Positions 1 to 5,829 of a DNA stretch of 5,873 bases are shown here, one piece after another. The stretch's first letter is position 1. Every line of letters starts with the position of its first letter. The stretch comes from an uncultured Pseudomonadota bacterium. GTDB lineage: Bacteria > Lernaellota > Lernaellaia > Lernaellales > Lernaellaceae. The notes under the pieces were generated by a model. The model worked only from the letters and a program-made list of their open reading frames with translations, was not told the origin of the DNA and did not search any database. The stretch spans positions 1 to 5,873 of the forward strand of contig CALBTQ010000649.1 of NCBI GenBank assembly GCA_937967875.1. The letters run 5' to 3'. The position numbers and the translations under genes were made by a program.

Positions 1-46
1 AGATCGTATTCGGTGACTGGAGTTCAGACGTGTGCTCTTCCGATCT
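1..46. other. Illumina TruSeq adapter plus index (library contamination)
   Basis: Positions 13-46 are the reverse complement of the TruSeq indexed adapter and end in GCTCTTCCGATCT. Positions 5-12 (CGTATTCG) are the reverse complement of an 8-base index, CGAATACG, and positions 1-4 begin the P7 side. Bases 3-46 are a perfect inverted copy of 5830-5873 at the other end. This is not genomic DNA. It creates false starts: GTG at 32 opens the lyase frame with the adapter-encoded residues MLFRS, and GTG at 13 opens another frame with MTGVQTCALPI. Confidence 0.99.
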
Positions 47-1591
47 GGCGAAAGTCTGACGCTGGCCGAAATCGAGCGGGTGGCCCGCCACGACGAGCCG
101 GTGCAGATCGCCGAACGCGCCAAGGGGAAACTGCAGGAATCGCGGGCGATCATCGAGCGCATTGCGGCCGATCGCGAGCAGCTCGTGTACGGCGTGAACA
201 CCGGTTTCGGCAGCCTGAAAGACGTGGCGATCGACAACGCCGATCTGGCGCGGTTGCAACACAACCTGCTGATGAGCCACAGCGCCGGCGTGGGCGATCC
301 ATTGCCGACCGATGCGGTGCGCACGGCCATGGTGCTGCGCGCCAACGCACTGGCCAAAGGCTACAGCGGCATTCGACTGGAAGTGGTGCAGACGCTGGTC
401 GAAATGATCAACCGCCGCGTGCATCCGCTTATTCCCACGCAAGGCAGCGTCGGCGCCTCGGGCGATCTGGCGCCGCTCAGCCACCTGGCGCTGGTGCTCT
501 CCCGGCCGCCCGCCGATGAGGACGATCGCGACGAACTCAGCGGCGAGGTTATCACCCACAAAGGCTTGCGCATTCCCGGCAAGGTCGCCATGGAGCGCGA
601 GGGCATCGCACGTTTGGTGCTTGGCGCGAAGGAGGGGCTGGCGCTCAACAACGGCGTGCAGGTCAGCGCGGCGATTCTGCTGTTGGCGCTGCTGGACGCC
701 GAACGCCTCGTGCGCCTGGCCGATCTGGCCGTGGCGATGACCATCGAGGCTGTACGCGGCACGCCTGATGCGTTTCTGCCCGAGGTGCACCGCCTGCGGC
801 CCTTCGTCGGGCAGCGGTTGAGCGCGGCGTCGATTCTGCGTTTTCTGAGCGGCTCGGCGGCCGCAGGTTCCGACCCCACGCGCATTCAGGACGGTTACAG
901 CATTCGTTGCGCGCCGCAGGTGCATGGGGCCGCGCGCGATTCGCTGTCGCGTGTGCGCGAGCGGCTGCAGGTGGAAGTCAACAGCGCCACCGACAATCCG
1001 TTGGTCATCTCGGTTGCGGGCGGACGGACGATCAGCGCCGGCCAGTTTCACGGCGAGCCGTTGGCGCTGGCGGCCGAGGCGCTCAAGGTGGCGATTTCGG
1101 AAATCGCGGCGATCAGCGAACGGCGCACATTCCGCTTGTTGACCAAGGCGCTCAGCTTCGGCCTGCCGCCGCTGCTTGCGCCGCCCGATCGACCGGGCTT
1201 GGGCATGATGGCCGTGCAATTCACCGCGGCCGCGCTGGCCAGCGAATGCAAACACGTTGCGCATCCGGCCGCCGTCGACAGCATCCCCACCTGCGAGGAT
1301 CAGGAAGATCACGTCTCGATGAGCCCCATCGCCGCTCGCGGCGCCCGGCGCATCGTTTACAACGCCGGTTACGTGCTGGCCGCCGAAATGCTGTGCGCGG
1401 CCCGCGCGTTGACCTTCCGCCTCGAGCAGGACGGCATCGCCGTCGGCGAGGGCGCGCGTCGTTGTTTGGAGATCATCGCGCCGGTGCTTGAACTGGACAA
1501 ACGCGGCGCACCTCCGACGATCCTGTTGGAAAAGTTGCACGAGCTGATCGAAGCCAAGGCCTTCGCCGAGGTGATTGGGGAGGAGGCGTGA
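47..1591 (+). CDS. hutH: Histidine ammonia-lyase family enzyme (MIO-dependent), 5' truncated
   Basis: This is a member of the aromatic amino acid ammonia-lyase family (HAL/PAL/TAL). Such enzymes remove ammonia from histidine (giving urocanate) or a related amino acid in the cytoplasm, using the self-made MIO cofactor, and act as homotetramers. The 514 genomic residues start at GGC 47-49. By comparison with the N-terminus of Pseudomonas HutH only about 5-10 residues are missing; the real start lies outside the contig. Counting from that codon, visible motifs are YGVNTGFG (catalytic Tyr48), SHSAGVG (His78), the MIO triad Ala137-Ser138-Gly139 in GASGDLAPL (nt 455-463), the Asn202 motif NNGVQ, QDGYSIRC (Gln281, Tyr284, Arg287), QFHGE (Phe334) and DQEDHVSM (Glu420). 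All catalytic positions known from HAL are present. The Ser-His pair near residue 78 favours HAL over PAL; TAL-type use or another substrate is possible. The TGA overlaps the next ATG by one base, so the two genes are translationally coupled. Confidence 0.9.
   Translation, partial: GESLTLAEIERVARHDEPVQIAERAKGKLQESRAIIERIAADREQLVYGVNTGFGSLKDVAIDNADLARLQHNLLMSHSAGVGDPLPTDAVRTAMVLRANALAKGYSGIRLEVVQTLVEMINRRVHPLIPTQGSVGASGDLAPLSHLALVLSRPPADEDDRDELSGEVITHKGLRIPGKVAMEREGIARLVLGAKEGLALNNGVQVSAAILLLALLDAERLVRLADLAVAMTIEAVRGTPDAFLPEVHRLRPFVGQRLSAASILRFLSGSAAAGSDPTRIQDGYSIRCAPQVHGAARDSLSRVRERLQVEVNSATDNPLVISVAGGRTISAGQFHGEPLALAAEALKVAISEIAAISERRTFRLLTKALSFGLPPLLAPPDRPGLGMMAVQFTAAALASECKHVAHPAAVDSIPTCEDQEDHVSMSPIAARGARRIVYNAGYVLAAEMLCAARALTFRLEQDGIAVGEGARRCLEIIAPVLELDKRGAPPTILLEKLHELIEAKAFAEVIGEEA
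1577..1586 (+). promoter_or_regulatory. Shine-Dalgarno site of the second lyase-like gene
   Basis: A purine run ending in AGGAGG (1581-1586) lies 4 bases before ATG 1591. It is too close to the in-frame GTG at 1588 (1 base) and too far from the ATG at 1603 (16 bases), so it decides the start at 1591. It lies inside the last codons of the upstream lyase gene, which fits coupled translation. Confidence 0.75.
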
Positions 1592-3171
1592 TGGCGGCGG
1601 TGATGTTGCGCGGCGGCGAGTTGACGCCCGAACAGGTGGCGGCGGTGGCTTACGAACATGCGCCGGTGGAAATCGATCCGGCGGCCTGGGAGAAGGTCGA
1701 ACGCGGTTATCGCGCGCTGCTGGCCGTCGAGGAAAAAGACGGTCCGGTGCCGCTGTGGAAGCTGGCCGATCTCAGCGACGACGAGGCGCGCGGGCAGGTG
1801 AGCGATCTGCCGGAAACCGCGCGGCGGGTGATCGTCGATCATGCGGCGGCGATCGGTTCGCCGATGCCTACCGCGTTGGTGCGTGCGGCGATGCTGGTGC
1901 GGCTGGATACGCTCATCCAGGGGTATAGCGGCGTGCGTCCGGAAACGGTGCGTACGTTGGCGGCGATGCTCAACGCGGGCGTGCATCCGCTGGTGCCCGG
2001 CAAGGGGCACCTGAGCATGGCCGGCGATCTGGCCCCGCTGGCGCATATTGCGCTGGTGCTTTGCGCGGGCGGCGGCGTAGTGGAAGGCGACACCGGTTTC
2101 GCCGCGCTGGGCCGCCATGAGGACAAGGCGGAGGTGCTTACCGGCGACGAAGCGATGCGCCGGGCGAACATCGATCGCTTGTGGCCGACGTTGAAAGAAT
2201 CCTTTTCGCTGATCGTCGGCACGAGCATGGCGGCGGCGCGCGCGGCGTTGATCGCCTGGGAGACGGAACGCTTATTCAAGTTGGCGATCGCCGCCGGTGC
2301 GTTGACCTGCGAGGCGATGCGCGCCAATCGCGCGGCGTTCGACGAGCGCATTCATCGCCTCGGTCCCGGTCGTGCCGATGTGCTGGCCGTGGCGCGGCAG
2401 CTCGATCGTTGGACCGCGGGCTCGCAGCTCGTCGGTTGCCGGAAGGGCGGCGACGCATTTTCCATTCGTTGCCTGCCGCAAATTCTCGGCGGCATCCAGA
2501 CCGCGTTGCGCCAGGCGTGTCAGGTGATCGACGAGGAACTGCGTCTGGTCAGCGACAATCCGCTGATTCTCGACGATGAAAACGGCCCGACGTGTCTGGA
2601 CGGCGGCAATTTCCACGGCGAGCGGCTGGCGCTGGCGCTCGACAATCTGCGCCTGGGCCTCGCCGAAATCGGTGCGCTGTCCGAGCGGCATGCGTTCATC
2701 ATGACCAACCGTGCGCGCTCGGGCGGCCTGCCTAGTTTCCTGGTGCGCGAACGCGGTCTGAACAGCGGCTTTATGCTGGCGCAATACACGGCGGCCGCGC
2801 TGGCCAGCGAAAACAAAAGCCTCGCCACGCCCTACGCCACCGATTCGCTGCCGGCCTGTCAGGATTACGAGGACCACGGCGCGCTGGCGTCGTTGAGCGC
2901 GGCGGCGACGGAAAAAGTTCTGGTCAATGTGCGGGTCATTCTGGCGATTGAATTTCTGTGCGCCGCGCAGGGCGTGGACATTCGCGCCGACGACGCAGCG
3001 GCGCCCGGCGAGTTGACCGACCGACTGCGTCATACGTTGCGGCGGCAGGTGGATCATTGGGTCAACGATTCGGTGATGTATCGACTGATCGACGCCGCCA
3101 CGCGTATGTGCCGGCCCGGCGGCGAATTGGACGAGGTAGTGCAAGACGTGATGGAGATGATCGATGGCTGA
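1591..3171 (+). CDS. HAL-family paralogue lacking the MIO triad (probable pseudoenzyme or partner subunit)
   Basis: The 526-residue protein has the full length and fold signature of the ammonia-lyase family: GYSGVRPETV, GDLAPLAHIALVL, FSIRCLPQ, NFHGE, AALASENK and QDYEDH. It aligns with the upstream protein without gaps from the catalytic-Tyr region to the MIO region. The catalytic core is altered. The triad Ala-Ser-Gly is Met143-Ala144-Gly145 (nt 2017-2025), so the serine that forms MIO is absent. The loop YGVNTGFG is PLWKLADL (54-61). The Asn is Val209, and the mobile-loop Tyr is Phe290 with Gly in place of Gln. Positions equivalent to HAL His83, Arg283, Phe329 and Glu414 remain (His84, Arg293, Phe341, Glu427). 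From family knowledge it should not be able to make MIO or act as a classical lyase. Inference: a regulatory or structural partner of the upstream enzyme, a histidine-binding protein, or an enzyme with different chemistry. The reading frame is intact, so it is not a decaying gene. It overlaps hisS by 8 bases. Confidence 0.88.
   Translation: MAAVMLRGGELTPEQVAAVAYEHAPVEIDPAAWEKVERGYRALLAVEEKDGPVPLWKLADLSDDEARGQVSDLPETARRVIVDHAAAIGSPMPTALVRAAMLVRLDTLIQGYSGVRPETVRTLAAMLNAGVHPLVPGKGHLSMAGDLAPLAHIALVLCAGGGVVEGDTGFAALGRHEDKAEVLTGDEAMRRANIDRLWPTLKESFSLIVGTSMAAARAALIAWETERLFKLAIAAGALTCEAMRANRAAFDERIHRLGPGRADVLAVARQLDRWTAGSQLVGCRKGGDAFSIRCLPQILGGIQTALRQACQVIDEELRLVSDNPLILDDENGPTCLDGGNFHGERLALALDNLRLGLAEIGALSERHAFIMTNRARSGGLPSFLVRERGLNSGFMLAQYTAAALASENKSLATPYATDSLPACQDYEDHGALASLSAAATEKVLVNVRVILAIEFLCAAQGVDIRADDAAAPGELTDRLRHTLRRQVDHWVNDSVMYRLIDAATRMCRPGGELDEVVQDVMEMIDG
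3153..3156 (+). promoter_or_regulatory. Shine-Dalgarno site of hisS
   Basis: GGAG ends 7 bases before ATG 3164, within the end of the upstream lyase-like gene. It supports ATG 3164 as the hisS start. The ATG at 3171 is out of frame with hisS. Confidence 0.6.
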
Positions 3172-4537
3172 TGTGAAGAAGGTCAAGCCGGCGCAGCCCG
3201 GCGGTTTCAACGATTACCACCCGCCGCTGATGCTGGCGCGCTCGCGGATGATCGACGCCATCCGCCGCACCTACGAGCTGTTCGGCTTCGTCCCGCTGGA
3301 AACGCCCTGCGTGGAATTCGCCGAGGTGCTCCTGGGCGAGGGCGGCGAGACCGACAAGGAAGTGTTTTTCCTCAACGGTCCGGAAGAGGACAAGGAATTG
3401 GCGCTGCGTTTCGACATGACCGTGCCGCTGGCGCGTTACGTGGCGGCCAACACCGATTTGCTCATGCCCTTCAAGCGCTATCAGATCGGCAACGTGTTTC
3501 GCGGTGAGAAACCGCAGGCCGGGCGGTTCCGCCAGTTCGCACAAGTCGACGCAGATATTATCGGCGCGAAAACCGGCTTGCCCGACGCGGAAATCATCGC
3601 GGTGACCGTCGCCTCGCTCGAAGCGTTGGGCGTGGAAAAATTCGTTGTGCGCGTCAACGACCGCAAGATCCACGACGGTCTCGCCGCGGCGATCGGCATT
3701 CAGGCGCGCGGCGCATGGTCGCGCGACGATCAGGTCAAGGAACTGCTGCGCGTGCTGGACAAGGTCGAGAAAATCGGTCGCGCCGGCGTGCGCGAGGAAC
3801 TGCGCCGCAAGCCGCAAGGCGAGCACGATCGCGCGCTGCAACTGGGCGACGAAGCCCTGGCGCTGATCGACCGTTTCCTAGACATCGCCGGCGACAATGC
3901 GCAAAAACTCGAGGCGGTCGGCGAACTGGTGCGCGGCGACAGCGGCGCGGAGGGCGTTGCCGAATTGCGCGCGGTGCTCGATCATCTGCGCGAGTACGGC
4001 GTCGACGAAGGGCGCGTGCGCATGGACCTGAGCGTGGCGCGCGGCCTGGATTATTACACCGGGCCGGTGCTGGAAACGACCTTGCTCGACCTGCCGGAAA
4101 TCGGTTCGGTCGCCAGCGGCGGGCGCTACGACGAAATGATCGGCCGCTTCCACGCCAACCCGATCCCGGCGGTGGGCACGTCCATCGGCCTGGACCGCCT
4201 CTTCGACGCGCTGCAAAAACTTGAGCTGGTGAAGACGGCCGACAGCGAGGTCGAGGCGCTGCTGATGGTTTTCGATCAAGCGCTGGTGCCGCACTACCTG
4301 CACCTGTTGCGCCGGCTGCGCGACGCGGGCGTCGCCGCGGAAATCTACCTCGGTTCCGACAGCGGCTTCAAAGCGCAGATGCGCTACGGCCTGCGCAAAG
4401 GCGTGCGGCACCTGGTCATTTGCGGCGAGGACGAGATGGCCAAAAACGGCGTGCAGGTCAAAGACCTCATTCAGCGCGAGCAGGTGTTCGTCGCCGACGA
4501 CGATCTGCTCGATCACCTGTTGGCCAAGCGCGGATAA
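3164..4537 (+). CDS. hisS: Histidyl-tRNA synthetase
   Basis: Class II aminoacyl-tRNA synthetase that activates histidine with ATP and charges tRNA-His in the cytoplasm. The 457-residue protein is complete. Near the N-terminus is GGFNDYHPP (13-21), then motif 1 helix and strand, LRFDMTVPLAR (81-91), motif 2 (106-134) with the ATP-binding Arg113 and loop EKPQAGRFRQF (115-125), the HisRS-specific RGLDYYTG (293-300), and motif 3 with GGRYDEMIGRF (319-329) and VGTSIGLDR (337-345). The C-terminal anticodon-binding domain covers about 362-457. The domain set excludes the regulatory paralogue HisZ, which lacks the anticodon domain. The motif 2 loop differs from the classical ERPQKGRYRQF and resembles the alphaproteobacterial-type EKPGPGRFRQF, as recalled, not aligned. 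It is the last gene of the lyase operon, overlapping the preceding gene by 8 bases, and is followed by a strong terminator and a convergent tRNA-His gene. Confidence 0.97.
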   Translation: MADVKKVKPAQPGGFNDYHPPLMLARSRMIDAIRRTYELFGFVPLETPCVEFAEVLLGEGGETDKEVFFLNGPEEDKELALRFDMTVPLARYVAANTDLLMPFKRYQIGNVFRGEKPQAGRFRQFAQVDADIIGAKTGLPDAEIIAVTVASLEALGVEKFVVRVNDRKIHDGLAAAIGIQARGAWSRDDQVKELLRVLDKVEKIGRAGVREELRRKPQGEHDRALQLGDEALALIDRFLDIAGDNAQKLEAVGELVRGDSGAEGVAELRAVLDHLREYGVDEGRVRMDLSVARGLDYYTGPVLETTLLDLPEIGSVASGGRYDEMIGRFHANPIPAVGTSIGLDRLFDALQKLELVKTADSEVEALLMVFDQALVPHYLHLLRRLRDAGVAAEIYLGSDSGFKAQMRYGLRKGVRHLVICGEDEMAKNGVQVKDLIQREQVFVADDDLLDHLLAKRG

Positions 4538-4553
4538 GCAAGCGCATTAAACG

Positions 4554-4585
4554 AAAAACCCGGGGCGCATCGGCTCCGGGTTTTT
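4554..4585. terminator. Bidirectional intrinsic terminator between hisS and tRNA-His
   Basis: The arm AAAAACCCGGGGC (4554-4566) pairs with GCTCCGGGTTTTT (4573-4585): 13 pairs with one G-U and a 6-base loop. A T-run on the + strand ends hisS transcription 17 bases after its stop codon. The A-run on the left arm gives a T-run on the - strand, so the same hairpin can end the tRNA-His transcript, whose 3' end lies 3 bases away. Confidence 0.92.
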
Positions 4586-4588
4586 ATT

Positions 4589-4661
4589 AGGGGTTGCTGG
4601 GGCTTGAACCCAGGACGCCTGGATCCACAATCCAGTGCTCTACCAACTGAGCTACAACCCC
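4589..4661 (-). tRNA. tRNA-His, anticodon GTG, no encoded G-1 or CCA
   Basis: A complete cloverleaf reads on the - strand from 4661 to 4590, with the discriminator at 4589. The acceptor stem GGGGTTG/CAACCCC has 7 perfect pairs. T8-A9 follows, then D stem GCTC/GAGC with loop AGTTGGTA, anticodon stem CTGGA/TCCAG with loop TTGTGGA (anticodon GTG, T33 and G37), a 5-base variable loop GCGTC, and T stem CTGGG/CCCAG with loop TTCAAGC. CCA is not encoded (the DNA reads T-AAT after the stem), so it must be added. The base before position 1 is C and the discriminator is T. Typical bacterial tRNA-His carries an encoded G-1 opposite C73, so this end is atypical. It lies next to and convergent with hisS, and downstream of the SprT-like gene on the same strand. 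Confidence 0.96.
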
Positions 4662-4682
4662 GCTCTTTGCGGGCAGGGCGAT

Positions 4683-4710
4683 AGTCTACTTATCGAATTT
4701 TTCCTGTCAA
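4683..4710 (-). promoter_or_regulatory. Sigma-70-type promoter of tRNA-His
   Basis: On the - strand a perfect -35 TTGACA (4710-4705) is followed after 16 bases by TAGACT (4688-4683), 4 of 6 matches to the -10 consensus, in an AT-rich patch of otherwise GC-rich DNA. The bases after the -10 (ATCGCCC) form a GC-rich discriminator of the kind seen in stringently controlled stable-RNA promoters. The predicted transcript would have a leader of about 14 bases before the mature tRNA 5' end at 4661. Confidence 0.8.
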
Positions 4711-4728
4711 GTTCGTTTTTTGGGAAAA

Positions 4729-5427
4729 TCAGCGACGCAGCAGGCGGTCGAGATTTTTCTGGATCCACTCGTTGGTTTTTTCGTGGCGCGGGTGCGCCTG
4801 TTCGGCCTGCCGGAAGGCCCGGCCGTGCAACACGCGCCGATCGCCGGCCTGCCGCGGACGAAACAGCCAATGCAGCATTTCGTGGTAGACCAGCGTTTCC
4901 ATCACATACTGCGGCACCCAGTCGGCGTCGAGCACCGGGTGGATGCGGATGACATTGGTTTGCGCGTCATAGCTGCCAAGGCGGATCGACGTTTTGCTGC
5001 GGCGGCGCCGGGTGCGATTGCCGTTTTGCCCCCAGGTGATCACCGCATCGCAGGCGCGCTTGAAGTACCTGGCGTTTACCTGGTCGAACACGTCCCGCAA
5101 GTCGAAAAATTGGCCTTTGGTTTTCGCAGGCAGGTCCTGGCCGTTTTTGGCCGGCGCTTCGTCGATAAGGTCGGTATGGTCGATGATGAACTGGTTGATG
5201 ACTTCGCGGTTACGCTTGTTTGGACGGCGGCAGAACGAGGCCAATGTGCGCAGAAACGGCCCTTGCGCCAGCAGGAACATGTGATGCAGGCGGATCGTCA
5301 CGCGCTCGGCTTCCCAGGAGCAGGAGATCATGCTGCTGCGGTTGTTGTTGACGATCAGCTTGACCGCCACGCCCAGACGCTCTTCCAAATCGCAATGCAA
5401 CCGCTGTGCTTGTTCCGTTCGATTCAT
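4729..5427 (-). CDS. SprT-like zinc metallopeptidase domain protein
   Basis: The 232-residue protein carries a SprT-like zinc-peptidase domain in its C-terminal half, about 110-215. It begins with DLRDVFDQVNARYF, has a strand IRLGSYD (148-154), and the zinc motif HEMLH (His182, Glu183, His186; nt 4884-4870), with a likely third ligand His201 in LHGRAF. This order is typical of SprT/Spartan-type domains, which in eukaryotes cleave DNA-protein crosslinks; bacterial members are poorly characterised. A basic stretch, RTRRRRSK (138-145), could contact nucleic acid (inference). The first 110 residues form a region I do not recognise. No signal peptide or membrane segment is visible. The start at ATG 5427 has a weak AAGG about 8 bases upstream. 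The gene lies 87 bases after the gspN-like stop on the same strand. No terminator follows it, so transcription may continue into tRNA-His. Confidence 0.85.
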   Translation of the reverse strand: MNRTEQAQRLHCDLEERLGVAVKLIVNNNRSSMISCSWEAERVTIRLHHMFLLAQGPFLRTLASFCRRPNKRNREVINQFIIDHTDLIDEAPAKNGQDLPAKTKGQFFDLRDVFDQVNARYFKRACDAVITWGQNGNRTRRRRSKTSIRLGSYDAQTNVIRIHPVLDADWVPQYVMETLVYHEMLHWLFRPRQAGDRRVLHGRAFRQAEQAHPRHEKTNEWIQKNLDRLLRR

Positions 5428-5514
5428 CCGCGCAACCTTGCCATGAGACGGCGTCGGCCGACAAGGGGCAAAATGGCCGCGCTAAATAAGGGAAATAACT
5501 TCTGCGAGCGAAGG

Positions 5515-5829
5515 TCAGGGCTTGGCGTTCGGATTTTTCAACGTGCCCTTGAGCGGAATCTGATAGAAGCCGTTGGCGTCGGGCTCCTTGAGGGTCATCA
5601 TGATGATGCCCAACGCGTCTTCCATCGTCTCGGACGGTTTGATTTTGAGCGTCAGGAACATGCGGCTGGACATCAGATCCTCGCGGGTGGTCACGCGTCC
5701 GGTCAGGTCGATTTCGAGGTTGTCGCCTTTGAGCACGAAATCCTTGACCGTGAGGTTTTGCCGTTTGAGTTCGAAGGACATTTTGCCCGGCTCGAAGTTG
5801 ATGGGCGGCAGTTCCTTTTCCAGAATTTT
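5515..5829 (-). CDS. gspN: GspN-like type II secretion / AsmA-type protein, C-terminal fragment
   Basis: The last 104 residues of a gene whose 5' part is cut by the adapter at 5830. The upstream residues MLFRS are adapter-encoded and must be ignored. The visible part alternates strand-like segments: FELKRQNLTVKDFVLKGDN, LEIDLTGRV, MFLTLKIKPS, then GFYQIPLKGTLKNPNAKP at the end. Layers such as 'function on a polar strand, then a G-x-L/V turn' and an ending of the G-T-L-x-x-P type resemble the C-terminus of deltaproteobacterial GspN, a periplasmic AsmA-like accessory of type II secretion. The assignment rests on pattern resemblance only; another AsmA-family protein is the main alternative. The TGA at 5517-5515 is followed by 87 bases before the SprT-like gene. 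Confidence 0.6.
   Translation of the reverse strand, partial: KILEKELPPINFEPGKMSFELKRQNLTVKDFVLKGDNLEIDLTGRVTTREDLMSSRMFLTLKIKPSETMEDALGIIMMTLKEPDANGFYQIPLKGTLKNPNAKP

Noticed and set aside
13..519. Open frame on the + strand starting MTGVQTCALPI
   Set aside because: Its start is adapter sequence and the rest is a +1/+2 shadow of the lyase gene with Arg/Ala/Gly-rich low-complexity content typical of GC-rich off-frames.
361..885. Antisense open frame of 174 residues inside the first lyase gene
   Set aside because: It lies opposite a gene with clear conserved motifs and has no recognisable motif of its own; long shadow frames are expected at this GC content.
1588..1605. Alternative starts of the second lyase-like gene at GTG 1588 or ATG 1603
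   Set aside because: AGGAGG at 1581-1586 is 1 base from the first and 16 bases from the second, against 4 bases from ATG 1591.
2011..2028. Loss of the MIO triad through a frameshift or local assembly error
   Set aside because: The protein stays in frame on both sides and aligns without gaps to the upstream paralogue from the Tyr loop to GDLAPLAH; several separate active-site positions are changed as well.
2272..3210. Antisense open frame of 312 residues opposite the second lyase-like gene
   Set aside because: The opposite strand encodes conserved NFHGE, AALASENK and QDYEDH motifs; the antisense translation shows only His/Arg/Gln-rich shadow composition.
3062..3841. Antisense open frame of 259 residues opposite hisS
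   Set aside because: Shadow of hisS, whose motifs 1 to 3 are unmistakable on the + strand.
3164..4537. HisZ, the regulatory HisRS paralogue of histidine biosynthesis
   Set aside because: The protein has the HisRS RGLDYYTG motif, complete motifs 2 and 3 and a C-terminal anticodon-binding domain that HisZ lacks.
5428..5514. Palindrome GTCGGCCGAC (5453-5462) between the gspN-like and SprT-like genes as an operator or terminator
   Set aside because: It is a 10-base GC palindrome with no T-run and no second copy in the window; such palindromes arise by chance in GC-rich DNA. I see no gene or clear promoter in this gap.
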